Shown: positions 1-7,727, numbered from the stretch's first letter. The stretch is 14,861 nucleotides of DNA from JBOGTC01 sp050692055 (GCA_050692055.1 JBOGTC010000146.1:1-14861); one strand, 5' to 3'. Numbers and translations are program-made. Notes: a model not told the origin generated them from the letters alone.

Positions 1-1
1 G

Positions 2-658
2 TACCTGCTCGACTCGCTGATCGAGACCACCCTGTCGCGCGACATCCTCTTGCTCAACCGCGTCGAGAAGCCCGCCCTGCTGCGCCAGCTCTTCCGGCTG
101 GCGTGCGCCTACTCCGGCCAGGTCCTCCCCTACACCAAGATGCTCGGCACCCTGACCGATGCGGGCAATACCGTCACCCTGGCCCACTACCTCGAGCTCC
201 TGGGAGGGGCGGGGATGGTGACCGGCATCGGCAAGTACTCGGGCACGGCCATCCGGCGTCGCGCCTCGAGCCCCAAGCTGCTGGCGCTCAACACGGGGCT
301 CATGACCGCCACGTCGCGCACCACCTTCGCGCGAGCCCGGGCCGATCCCGAGCTGTGGAGCCGCCTGGTCGAGACCGCCGTCGGCGCGCACCTGTGGGCC
401 CACGCCGATCCCGACGAGCTGGGCTACTGGCGCGAGGGCAACAACGAGGTGGACTGGGTGATCCGTCCCGGCAAGCTGATGCGCTCTCGCGACACGCCGA
501 TGGCGATCGAGGTGAAGACCGGCCACCCGCGAGGCAACCGGGGTACGGTCGCCTTTACCCGCGCGCACCGCGGGGCGCGGTCGCTCGTCATCGGTGCCGG
601 GGGCATACCGGTCGAGGAGTTCCTCTCCACGCATCCGCGCGACTGGCTAAACCAGTGA
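2..658 (+). CDS. AAA+ ATPase/DUF4143 family protein, C-terminal part (5' truncated by window)
   Basis: The reading frame is open from base 2 and codes about 218 residues before TGA at 656-658; the real start lies upstream of the window. The visible part matches the C-terminal half of the widespread AAA_14 + DUF4143 family: helical segments after a 'TTLSRDI' stretch, a winged-helix-like 'YLELLGGAGMV' segment, then a restriction-endonuclease-like module with 'YWREGNNEVDWV' and 'AIEVKTG'. The Asp codon at 452-454 and the Glu and Lys codons at 509-511 and 515-517 fit a PD-(D/E)xK-type D...ExK pattern. The ATPase half, with Walker motifs, is not in the window. Family members are cytoplasmic; their role is poorly known, and possible links to DNA or to toxin-antitoxin-like functions are unproven. 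An internal TTG at 50 could be read as a start, but the family match continues upstream of it. It looks unrelated to the purine genes that follow. Confidence 0.85.
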   Translation, partial: YLLDSLIETTLSRDILLLNRVEKPALLRQLFRLACAYSGQVLPYTKMLGTLTDAGNTVTLAHYLELLGGAGMVTGIGKYSGTAIRRRASSPKLLALNTGLMTATSRTTFARARADPELWSRLVETAVGAHLWAHADPDELGYWREGNNEVDWVIRPGKLMRSRDTPMAIEVKTGHPRGNRGTVAFTRAHRGARSLVIGAGGIPVEEFLSTHPRDWLNQ

Positions 659-665
659 GCGGCTC

Positions 666-697
666 GCCCAATCCCGCAGTGGCAGAGCGGGCAGGGC
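666..697 (+). terminator. Possible stem-loop terminator after the DUF4143 gene
   Basis: Eight bases after the stop codon, GCCC (666-669) and CCCGC (673-677) can pair with GCGGG (687-691) and GGGC (694-697). This gives 9 GC-rich pairs around a small internal loop and a 9-base hairpin loop. No T-run follows, so it is not a textbook intrinsic terminator; high-GC bacteria often lack the T-run. The assignment rests on position and pairing only. Confidence 0.35.
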
Positions 698-963
698 GCA
701 GGTGGCAGCATTGCTCGTGCTGTGCAACGTATCGGTGCTGGCCGCCGCTCATGGAGCAGGCTGCCCCCATCAATGTGTCGTCACCGTGGCAGTGATGCGA
801 GCTGCTGGCCGGCAGCGGTCGCTCGCGCTCGGATAAGTTGCAGGAGCGGAGCATAAGCACGAGCTGACCGGGTCCGGTGCCGGCTCCTCGGACTCTCATC
901 GGTCCGGCCGGCAACTGGTGAATCGCGCTACAGAGCGTCCGTTCCACGCGTATGTGGCGCCGT

Positions 964-995
964 TAGACTAAGGCCACATTGATCGCCGACGGGAG
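964..995 (+). promoter_or_regulatory. guaA promoter -10 box and ribosome binding site
   Basis: TAGACT at 964-969 fits the TANNNT -10 pattern and is identical to the box ahead of purD. Transcription would begin near 976-978, leaving a leader of about 24 bases. GGGAG at 991-995 lies five bases before the TTG at 1001 and supports that start. I do not see a good -35 hexamer. Confidence 0.5.
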
Positions 996-1000
996 CGGCA

Positions 1001-2737
1001 TTGAGCGACACCAGCCAGGCGCAGCCAGACAGCCACGAGACCCGCCCGCCGGCCTCGGAGCGCGGGCGCACCGTCCACGGTGAGCCGGCGAACGCCGGCC
1101 ATCGCGTCCTCGCCCCCGACGACGCCGAGGTGGAGGCCTACCTTGAGCAGGCGCTCCACGCGCCACCCGCGCGGCGCATCGAAACCGAGGCGCCCGAGCG
1201 GCCCGACACGGTCGTCGTGCTCGACTTCGGAAGCCAGTACGCGCAGCTCATCGCGCGTCGGGTGCGCGAGCTCAACGTGTACTCGGAGCTGCTTGCGCAC
1301 GACACGCCGATGGCCGAGCTGGAGCGCCGCGGCGCGAAGGCAGTGATCCTGTCGGGCGGTCCGTCATCCGTCTATGACGAGGGCGCCCCGAGGGCCGACC
1401 CCGCGCTATGGTCCGGCCGCATCCCGGTGCTCGGCATCTGCTACGGCCTCCAGCTCATGGCCCACGAGCTCGGCGGCGAGGTCGTCCCGTCGGCGAAGCG
1501 CGAGTACGGCCCGGCCACCGTCAGCCTGACCGATGCCGACGGGCTCTTCGCCGGCATCGAACGTGAGCAGCCGGTCTGGATGAGCCACGGCGACTCGATC
1601 GTCAGGCCGCCGGAGGGCTTCAGCGCCACCGCCCAGACCGACTCGACCCCCTTCGCCGGCCTGGCCGATGCGTCGCGAGGCATGTACGGCATCCAGTTCC
1701 ATCCGGAGGTCGTCCACACGCCGCGCGGCCGCGACGTGCTGCGCAACTTCGTCATCGAGATAGCCGGGGCGCGGCCGAACTGGACTGCCGCCAACCTGGT
1801 TGAGACGACCGTCGCCGAGGTGCGCGAGCGGGTCCGCGACGGCCACGTCATCTGCGCTCTCTCCGGCGGCGTCGACAGCGCCGTGGCCGCGACGCTCGTG
1901 CATCGGGCCATCGGCGACCAGCTGACCTGCATCTACGTCGACCACGGCCTCATGCGCAAGCGCGAGTCGGAGCTGCTGCGCGTGACGTTCGAGCGCGACC
2001 TCGGCATGAAGCTGGTGATGGTCGACGCCCGGGATCGGTTCCTGAAGCGCCTGGCGGGCGTCGAGGATCCGGAGGAGAAGCGCCGCATCATCGGCGACGA
2101 GTTCATCAGGGTCTTCGAGGAGGAGGCCGGCGAGCTGGGGCAGATCGACTTTCTGACCCAGGGCACGCTCTATCCGGATGTCATCGAGTCGAAGACGTCG
2201 GAGACCAAGGCGGCGGCCAAGATCAAGACCCACCACAACGTGGGCGGCCTTCCGGCCGACTTGCGCTTCCGGCTGATCGAGCCGCTGCGGTACCTGTTCA
2301 AGGACGAGGTGCGCAGGGTCGGCCTCGAGCTCGGCCTGCCGGAGGCGATGGTGCAGCGCCAGCCGTTCCCCGGACCGGGCCTGGCGATCCGGATCATCGG
2401 CGAGGTGACCGCCGAGCGGCTCGACACGCTGCGCGAGGCGGACTGGATCGTGATCGACGAGATCAAGGCCGCTGGGCTGTATCGGTCCCTGTGGCAGTCG
2501 TTCGCGATCCTGACACCGGTCCTGAGCGTCGGAGTCATGGGCGATGGGCGGACATACGCGAACGTGGTTGCGGTGCGCGCCGTGACCTCCGACGACGGCA
2601 TGACCGCCGACTGGGCGCGCCTGCCGTACGAGGTGCTGGCGAAGATCAGCTCGCGCATCGTGAACGAGGTGCCGGGCGTCAACCGCGTCGTCTACGACAT
2701 CAGCTCCAAGCCACCTGCCACCATCGAGTGGGAATGA
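1001..2737 (+). CDS. guaA: GMP synthase (glutamine-hydrolysing)
   Basis: Converts XMP, ATP and glutamine to GMP in the cytoplasm, the last step of GMP synthesis. The product has 578 residues. The class I glutaminase domain covers about 70-265, with nucleophile Cys147 in 'GICYGLQ' and His234/Glu236 in 'FHPEVVHT'. The ATP-pyrophosphatase PP-loop SGGVDS is at 288-293, followed by 'THHNVGGLP', 'PFPGPGLAIRIIGEV' and the canonical C-terminus 'SSKPPATIEWE'. The catalytic elements look intact. The first ~68 residues (polar, Pro/Glu-rich) exceed the usual ~10-20 residues before 'VVVLDFGSQY', so either the enzyme carries a disordered extension or the start is downstream. In-frame GTG codons at 1130 and 1217 are alternatives, the latter probably too short. 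I prefer TTG 1001 because of the GGGAG site and the upstream -10 box. The stop overlaps the next gene's ATG (ATGA). Confidence 0.97.
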   Translation: MSDTSQAQPDSHETRPPASERGRTVHGEPANAGHRVLAPDDAEVEAYLEQALHAPPARRIETEAPERPDTVVVLDFGSQYAQLIARRVRELNVYSELLAHDTPMAELERRGAKAVILSGGPSSVYDEGAPRADPALWSGRIPVLGICYGLQLMAHELGGEVVPSAKREYGPATVSLTDADGLFAGIEREQPVWMSHGDSIVRPPEGFSATAQTDSTPFAGLADASRGMYGIQFHPEVVHTPRGRDVLRNFVIEIAGARPNWTAANLVETTVAEVRERVRDGHVICALSGGVDSAVAATLVHRAIGDQLTCIYVDHGLMRKRESELLRVTFERDLGMKLVMVDARDRFLKRLAGVEDPEEKRRIIGDEFIRVFEEEAGELGQIDFLTQGTLYPDVIESKTSETKAAAKIKTHHNVGGLPADLRFRLIEPLRYLFKDEVRRVGLELGLPEAMVQRQPFPGPGLAIRIIGEVTAERLDTLREADWIVIDEIKAAGLYRSLWQSFAILTPVLSVGVMGDGRTYANVVAVRAVTSDDGMTADWARLPYEVLAKISSRIVNEVPGVNRVVYDISSKPPATIEWE

Positions 2738-3123
2738 GCCGATGCGGGGGCTGCTCCTCGGCCTACCGCACCACCGAGGGACTCTGTGAGTCAGTCGAGC
2801 TGGACGGCGGCTCGAGTGGCGGCGGTTGCGCGGGCGGGCCGGTCGGCCTTCCCCCGAATGCCGTCCACACCGGCATCACCGGGGGCAGCGATCAGCCGAC
2901 GTTCGTGTCGGGCCAGGTGGGAGCGGACGTCGCCCGCGTCGTGATCGAGACGCGCTTCGACGGCGAATTCGAGGCGGTGCCGTTCGACGCGCCGCCCGAG
3001 CTGGAGCTGCCGACTCGCTTCCTCATCGTGGCGCTGCCGGAGGCTTCGACCGTGCTGCGGATTCTCGGCTTCGACGCCGATGGGGTGCCGATCGAGGAGC
3101 AGGATTTCGGCCTGTCACCGTAG
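2734..3123 (+). CDS. Small Cys-rich protein of unknown function, translationally coupled to guaA
   Basis: The ATG at 2734 overlaps the guaA stop in an ATGA, which predicts translational coupling. The product has 129 residues. The N-terminus has CxxC at Cys4/Cys7 plus Cys18 and Cys32 in a Gly/Ser-rich stretch; this could bind metal, but that is inference. Residues ~50-129 alternate hydrophobic and polar positions ('ARVVIETRFDG', 'RFLIVALPE', 'TVLRILGFDADG') and look like a compact beta-sandwich. I have seen similar patterns in uncharacterised secreted or membrane-anchored proteins of high-GC bacteria. No signal peptide or membrane segment is visible, so it is probably cytoplasmic as written. 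An open frame extends upstream inside guaA but is a shadow. It probably shares the guaA transcript. I do not recognise the family and assign no function. Confidence 0.65.
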   Translation: MSRCGGCSSAYRTTEGLCESVELDGGSSGGGCAGGPVGLPPNAVHTGITGGSDQPTFVSGQVGADVARVVIETRFDGEFEAVPFDAPPELELPTRFLIVALPEASTVLRILGFDADGVPIEEQDFGLSP

Positions 3124-3241
3124 GAAGTCGCCGATCAGCTTGTTACGAGCTTGACCACGACCGAGGCTGCGGCCAGGCAAGGTCACGGTCCCCGAACGGG
3201 GTTGCTGAGAGGCGGCAGCCGCGCCGATGTGGATCAGCCGC

Positions 3242-3257
3242 TAGCATTCGCGACGCA
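3242..3257 (+). promoter_or_regulatory. Promoter -10 box of the UPF0182 gene, probably leaderless
   Basis: TAGCAT at 3242-3247 fits TANNNT and ends 10 bases before the ATG at 3258. Transcription should begin within a few bases of the start codon, leaving no room for a Shine-Dalgarno site, and none is seen. No clear -35 was found. The 134-base gap 3124-3257 otherwise holds only weak stem-loops. Confidence 0.5.
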
Positions 3258-6200
3258 ATGTCAAGCTGGTTCGACAGGCTGCTCGAGGAGCTACAGCGAC
3301 GCCAGGAAGAGGCCGATGCGCAACGCGAGGGCCGTCCCTTCCCGCGTCAGCCGCGCAACGTGACGCCCCTGGACAAGGGTCGCAGTCGCCGCACGAACGG
3401 CGGCGGTGGCGACCGTGGCGGCAGCGATGGCGACCGTGACGGCGGCCGCAGTCGGCGCGGCGGCCGTGGTGGCGCCAGCGGCATCCCGCCCATCGCGGAG
3501 AACTTCCCACGGCGCTGGGTCGTCATCGGCGGCATAGCCGTTCTGGCGCTCTTCCTGCTCGGCTTCGTGGGCGGCGTGGTGAACCTCGTGACCGACGTCA
3601 TGTGGTACGACGCCCTCGATCGCCGTGCTGTGCTGACGACGCGCCTGTGGTCACAGGTCGGCCTCTTCGCCGCTGGCTTCGCCGCCTTCATCGTGCCGGC
3701 CGTGGCGAGCATCCTCATCGCGCGGCGGATCGCGCCGCAGATGCCGGTTCGGCGGCTCGGCTTCCTGGAGCTTCCGGACGCGTCGCGCGCCATCACCATC
3801 GGCCTGCTGGCGGTCGCCGTCCTCGGCGCCCTCGGATCGGCCGCGGCATGGAGCGGCGCGTGGGAGACGATCCTCGTTTTCGCAAACGGTGGTTCCTGGG
3901 GCATCGAGGATCCGACGCTTGGTCGTGACATCGGCTTCTACGTCTTCGACGTGCCGTTCTGGCGCTTCGCGCTGAGCTGGGCGATCGGGACCCTGGTGTT
4001 CATTGGGCTGCTGACGCTCGGGACGTATGCCGCCGGGGCATTGCGCTGGCAGTTCCGCCTCACGGCGCCCGTGCGGGCGCATCTCTCGATCATCGGCGCC
4101 CTGCTGCTGGTGGCGATCGCCGGCGGCTACCAGCTCGACATCGCCGAGCTCGTGTACTCGACGCGAGGCATCGGCGGTTCCATCCAGGCCGCGACCTACA
4201 CGGACGTCAACGCGCAGCTGCCCGCCTACGTGATCCTGACCGTCGTGGCGCTGCTGGCGGCGGCGCTGCTGCTGCTGAACACCTGGTTCCGCACGCTGTG
4301 GCTGCTGGCTCTGGCCGGCGCCGGCTGGTTCGTCATCTCCATCCTGGTCGGCGGGGTCTACCCGGGGTTCGTGCAGCGCTTCCAGGTGACGCCGAACGAG
4401 CTGGCGCTCGAGCGCCCCTACATCGCGAACCACCTGGCGGCGACGCGGGCCGCCTATGACCTCGAGGCGATCGACCAGCGGCCGTTCACCGGCGAGCAGG
4501 AGCTGACCCGTGAGCTCTTCGAGCAGAACCCCGCCACAGTGAACAACCTTCGGCTGTGGGACTACCGGCCGCTGCTCACCACCTTCGGGCAGCAGCAGAT
4601 CCTGCGGCAGTACTACACCTTCACCGACGTGGACATCGACCGCTACGAGATCGCGGACCAGCAGCGGCAGATCATGCTCAGCGCGCGGGAGCTCGACGTC
4701 GAGAGGCTGGCCGAGCAGGCGCGCACCTGGACGAATGAGCGCCTCGTCTTCACCCACGGCTACGGCATCACGGCCGTGCCGGTCGACGCCGTCACCCCGC
4801 AGGGCCAGCCGGACTACCTCGTCAGCGGCATCAACCGCGAGCCGGAGCTGCCCGTGGGCGAGCCACGCATCTACTTCGGCGAGGCGACCGACACCTACGT
4901 CATCACCGGCACACAGACCGAGGAGTTCGACTATCCGCTCGGCGAGGGAGGGGAGCAGACGACCTCGTGGGATGGGGCCACCGGCGTCGATCTCGGCAAC
5001 TTCTTCTCGCGACTCCTGTTCGCCATGCGGTTCGGGGACCTCAACCTGCTCATCAGCAACCAGCTGACCGATGAGTCGCAGGTCCTCTTCCGGCGCGAGA
5101 TCACCGATCGCGTGCTGGAGATCGCGCCGTTCCTGGCGTACGATCGCGATCCGTACCTGGTGAGTGCCGACGACCGCCTGCTATGGATCTGGGATGCCTA
5201 CACGGTCACGGCCCGCTATCCGAACGCCCAGCCGCTCCCGGCCGAGACGCGGTTCGGAGGCGCGAACTACCTCCGCAACAGCGTGAAGGTCGTCGTGGAT
5301 GCGTATGACGGCACGGTCCGCTTCTACGCTGCCGAGCCGGACGAGCCGATCCTCGCCGCCTACGCCCGGATCTTCCCGACGCTCTTCGAGCCGATGGAGG
5401 CCATGTCCGAGGAGCTCCGCGCTCACCTGCGCTATCCCGAGGACCTGTTCACGGCACAGAACCAGGCGTTCCTGATCTACCACCTGCCCGCGACCGATGC
5501 CGGCGCGTCGACCTTCTACAACCAGGAGGACCGATGGGCCTTCCCCGAGGACGTCTCCACCGCGAGCGGCGCGCCGATGGAGCCCTACTACGTCACGATG
5601 CGCATCCCCGGCGAGGATGAGCCCGAGTTCACGCTCATCCAGCCACTCGTTCCCGAGGGTCGCCCGAACATGATCGCCTGGGTCGCGGCGCGGATGGACC
5701 CCGGGGTCTACGGGGAGCGCATTTCGTTCCGCTTCCCGTCCGACACCTCGACGCTCGGGCCGCGGCAGGTGAGCTCGCGGATCAACCAGGACGACGACAT
5801 CAGCGAGCAGTTCACGCTGTGGACGAACGCCGGCTCCTCGGTGGTTCGAGGCAACCTGCTGGTGCTGCCGATCGGCGAGGACGCGCTGATCTACATCGCG
5901 CCGATCTTCCTGCAGGCCGAGGGCGCGCCTTTCCCCGAGTTCGTGCGCGTCATCATGGTCGACCAGACGCGGGTCGCCTTCGCCGAGACGGTGGAGGACG
6001 GCATCCGCCAGATCCTTGGCGAGGCGCCGATTCCGCCGCCGGAGGCGGCTCCGCCGCCGCCCGGTGACGAGGAGCCCGGGGCGTCGCCGTCGCCCGGCGA
6101 GCCCGGTGAGCTGCCGGCCGAGGACGTGGCCGGCCTGGTCGCCGAGGCACAGGCCCTGTACGCCGAGGCGCAGGAAGCGCTCGATGACGGAGACCTGGGG

Positions 6201-6284
6201 ACCTACCAGGCGCGGATCGACGAGCTGGAGGCGGTGCTCGAGGCCCTTGCCGAGCTCAGCGGAGCACCGTCTCCCGCTCCGTAG
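3258..6284 (+). CDS. UPF0182 family large membrane protein
   Basis: This 1008-residue protein matches UPF0182 (PF03699/COG1615), known mainly from Actinobacteria, Cyanobacteria and some Chloroflexi; its molecular function is unknown. Residues 1-86 are cytoplasmic-looking, with a charged helix and then an Arg/Gly/Asp-rich disordered stretch (about 40-75). Predicted membrane segments are at about 87-111, 132-155, 178-198, 237-260, 274-292, 322-341 and 345-367. The family stretch 'VYPGFVQRFQVTPNE' follows at ~367-381, then a large probably extracytoplasmic domain to ~920. The end is a Pro-rich linker (~925-950) and an Ala/Glu-rich, probably coiled helix (~955-1000). I chose ATG 3258 because it follows the -10 box and opens with a normal N-terminus. 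The frame extends 432 bases further upstream, but that part overlaps the small gene before it and reads as low-complexity shadow sequence. It sits between guaA and purD on its own promoter, so no purine role is implied. Confidence 0.93.
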   Translation: MSSWFDRLLEELQRRQEEADAQREGRPFPRQPRNVTPLDKGRSRRTNGGGGDRGGSDGDRDGGRSRRGGRGGASGIPPIAENFPRRWVVIGGIAVLALFLLGFVGGVVNLVTDVMWYDALDRRAVLTTRLWSQVGLFAAGFAAFIVPAVASILIARRIAPQMPVRRLGFLELPDASRAITIGLLAVAVLGALGSAAAWSGAWETILVFANGGSWGIEDPTLGRDIGFYVFDVPFWRFALSWAIGTLVFIGLLTLGTYAAGALRWQFRLTAPVRAHLSIIGALLLVAIAGGYQLDIAELVYSTRGIGGSIQAATYTDVNAQLPAYVILTVVALLAAALLLLNTWFRTLWLLALAGAGWFVISILVGGVYPGFVQRFQVTPNELALERPYIANHLAATRAAYDLEAIDQRPFTGEQELTRELFEQNPATVNNLRLWDYRPLLTTFGQQQILRQYYTFTDVDIDRYEIADQQRQIMLSARELDVERLAEQARTWTNERLVFTHGYGITAVPVDAVTPQGQPDYLVSGINREPELPVGEPRIYFGEATDTYVITGTQTEEFDYPLGEGGEQTTSWDGATGVDLGNFFSRLLFAMRFGDLNLLISNQLTDESQVLFRREITDRVLEIAPFLAYDRDPYLVSADDRLLWIWDAYTVTARYPNAQPLPAETRFGGANYLRNSVKVVVDAYDGTVRFYAAEPDEPILAAYARIFPTLFEPMEAMSEELRAHLRYPEDLFTAQNQAFLIYHLPATDAGASTFYNQEDRWAFPEDVSTASGAPMEPYYVTMRIPGEDEPEFTLIQPLVPEGRPNMIAWVAARMDPGVYGERISFRFPSDTSTLGPRQVSSRINQDDDISEQFTLWTNAGSSVVRGNLLVLPIGEDALIYIAPIFLQAEGAPFPEFVRVIMVDQTRVAFAETVEDGIRQILGEAPIPPPEAAPPPPGDEEPGASPSPGEPGELPAEDVAGLVAEAQALYAEAQEALDDGDLGTYQARIDELEAVLEALAELSGAPSPAP

Positions 6285-6308
6285 CCGCTCGGTGCCGCCG
6301 GCCGCGGC

Positions 6309-6322
6309 TAGACTCGTGACCG
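6309..6322 (+). promoter_or_regulatory. purD promoter -10 box, leaderless arrangement
   Basis: TAGACT at 6309-6314 ends 8 bases before the ATG at 6323, the spacing expected if transcription starts at or next to the start codon. No Shine-Dalgarno site is present. A GC-rich dyad (GCCGC 6294-6298 / GCGGC 6304-6308) abuts the box on its upstream side and covers the usual spacer region. Confidence 0.55.
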
Positions 6323-7636
6323 ATGGAAGTGCTCGTCATCGGCTCAGGGGCTCGGGAGCATGCCCTCGCCTGGCGCCTGGCACGGGATGAAGGCGTCGGC
6401 CGCGTGCGCATCGCGCCCGGCAACGGTGGCACTGCCGCGGTTGCGGAGAGCGTGACGGACCTCGACGTGCTCGATCCGGAGGCGGTGGCGCGGCACGCGG
6501 CGAGGGAACGCTATGGCCTGGTCGTCATCGGTCCGGACGCGTCGGTGGCAGCCGGCCTGGCGGACGCCCTGGAGACCGCACGCATCCCCGTCTTCGGACC
6601 CACGCGTGCCGCGGCGCGCCTCGAGTGGTCGAAGTCGTACGCGAAGGAGCAGATGCGACGGGCCGGGATCGCGACCGCCGAGGGCCGCGCCTTCACCGAT
6701 GCCGACGAGGCGCTCGGCTACGCGCGCGCTGCCGACCGACCGCTCGTGGTCAAGGCCGACTGGCTTGCGGCGGGCAAGGGGGTCGTGGTGCCCGAGACGG
6801 TCGAGGAGACGGAGGCCGCCATTCGCGAGCTGCTGGGCGGCGTGGCCCCGGGCGCCAGCCTGGTGCTCGAGGAGCGGCTGGAGGGACGCGAGGTGTCGGT
6901 CTTTGCGCTGGTCAGCGGCGAAGCGGTTGTGCCCCTGGCGGCCGCGTGCGACTACAAGCGCCTGGCCGATGGCGACGCCGGGCCGAACACGGGCGGCATG
7001 GGCGCCTACGCGCCCGTGCCGTGGTTCGACGACGCCGCTCTCGAGGAGGCGGCCGAGCGTATCTTCGAGCCGATCGCCTGGCGCATGGCACGCGATGGGC
7101 ATCCCTATCGTGGCGTGCTCTACGCCGGGCTGATGCTCGCCGAGACGGGACCGATGGTGCTGGAGTTCAACGCCCGTTTCGGAGACCCCGAGGCGCAGGT
7201 GCTCCTCCCGCTGCTGGACGGCGACCTCTCCGCGGCGCTGCTGGGCGTCGCGACCGGCGACCGCGGCGCCATGGAGGGAAGCCTGGGACTGCGCGACGGA
7301 GCGGCCGTGGCCGTGGTCGTCGCCTCCGAGGGCTATCCCGAGGCGCCGATCGCCGGGCGCGAGCTCGCTGGCGCAGAGCCGTCGGGTCCGGCGGACGCCG
7401 ATGACGTGCTCTGCTATCACGCCGCGACTCGCCGCTCGGGCGAAGGCGGCTACGAGACGACCGGCGGGCGCGTCGTCACCTTCGTCGGCCGCGGCGCGAC
7501 GCTCGAGGCGGCGCGGGAGGCCGCGTATCGCGGTGCCGCGGGCGCGACGCTCGACGGGGCGTACTTTCGCTCCGACATCGCGGAGCGCGAGCTACAGGTC
7601 GGGGATCGGGCGCAGCTCAGCCACGAGACCGCGTGA
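6323..7636 (+). CDS. purD: Phosphoribosylamine--glycine ligase (GAR synthetase)
   Basis: Catalyses the second step of de novo purine synthesis: phosphoribosylamine + glycine + ATP to GAR, in the cytoplasm. The 437-residue product is close to the family length (~420-430) and looks complete. It opens with the typical 'VLVIGSGAREHALAWRL' (about 3-19) and 'APGNGGTAA'. The ATP-grasp domain shows 'DWLAAGKGVVV', 'LVLEERLEGREVSVFAL', 'DAGPNTGGMGAY' (218-229) and the metal/ATP-binding 'FNARFGDPEAQ' (282-292). A C-terminal domain with 'GGRVVTFVGRG' follows. The ATG at 6323 is fixed by the conserved N-terminus and the -10 box just before it. It lies 38 bases after the UPF0182 stop and 91 bases before purE. 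Confidence 0.97.
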   Translation: MEVLVIGSGAREHALAWRLARDEGVGRVRIAPGNGGTAAVAESVTDLDVLDPEAVARHAARERYGLVVIGPDASVAAGLADALETARIPVFGPTRAAARLEWSKSYAKEQMRRAGIATAEGRAFTDADEALGYARAADRPLVVKADWLAAGKGVVVPETVEETEAAIRELLGGVAPGASLVLEERLEGREVSVFALVSGEAVVPLAAACDYKRLADGDAGPNTGGMGAYAPVPWFDDAALEEAAERIFEPIAWRMARDGHPYRGVLYAGLMLAETGPMVLEFNARFGDPEAQVLLPLLDGDLSAALLGVATGDRGAMEGSLGLRDGAAVAVVVASEGYPEAPIAGRELAGAEPSGPADADDVLCYHAATRRSGEGGYETTGGRVVTFVGRGATLEAAREAAYRGAAGATLDGAYFRSDIAERELQVGDRAQLSHETA

Positions 7637-7644
7637 GCGCGGGA

Positions 7645-7678
7645 CCCGTCGTCGGCTCCTGCCATGTCGACGAGCGGG
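7645..7678 (+). terminator. Stem-loop after purD, possible terminator
   Basis: Beginning nine bases after the purD stop, CCCGTCGTCG (7645-7654) pairs with CGACGA (7668-7673) plus CGGG (7675-7678). This forms 10 GC-rich pairs with one bulged G (7674) and a 13-base loop. No T-run follows. It lies between purD and the purE promoter box, where a partial terminator or an RNA-stabilising 3' end would be expected. Confidence 0.45.
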
Positions 7679-7713
7679 CACGGAATCCACAGGCACCGGT
7701 CGTCATCGGTTCG

Positions 7714-7727
7714 TATCCTTGTGACCC
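7714..7727 (+). promoter_or_regulatory. purE promoter -10 box, leaderless arrangement
   Basis: TATCCT at 7714-7719 ends 8 bases before the ATG at 7728, the same spacing as at purD, and is the same hexamer as at purB. No Shine-Dalgarno site precedes the start. No convincing -35 hexamer is seen. Confidence 0.55.

Larger units (their letters stand above)
659..1000. other. Non-coding stretch between the DUF4143 gene and guaA
   Basis: This 342-base stretch holds no convincing gene. Open frames crossing it on both strands have amino-acid compositions typical of shadow frames and no recognisable domain. It contains the stem-loop at 666-697, a short dyad ACCGG-GT-CCGGT at 867-878, and the guaA promoter-like element at 964-969. 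I see no tRNA cloverleaf and no known riboswitch pattern; in particular I could not recognise a purine riboswitch. Confidence 0.6.

Noticed and set aside
588..947. Minus-strand open frame in the gap before guaA
   Set aside because: No domain, low-complexity composition, no ribosome binding site, and it overlaps the end of the DUF4143 gene.
659..1000. A tRNA, or a purine riboswitch ahead of guaA
   Set aside because: I could not find a cloverleaf with matching acceptor and T-arm, nor the conserved riboswitch junction. The predicted leader after the -10 box is only about 24 bases.
979..1001. TTG at 979, nine bases after the guaA -10 box, as a leaderless guaA start
   Set aside because: It is out of frame with guaA, and the guaA frame has a TGA stop at 980-982. 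The TTG at 1001 with GGGAG upstream is the workable start.
3190..3220. Small hairpins ahead of the UPF0182 gene (CCCC-GAAC-GGGG at 3190-3201; GGTTGC/GCAGCC at 3200-3220)
   Set aside because: Stems of only 4 and 6 pairs that overlap each other. This is expected by chance in DNA of this GC content.
2826..3257. A 144-codon N-terminal extension of the UPF0182 frame
   Set aside because: It overlaps the small protein gene at 2734-3123 in another frame and is Arg/Gly-rich shadow sequence. ATG 3258 follows a -10 box and gives a family-like N-terminus.
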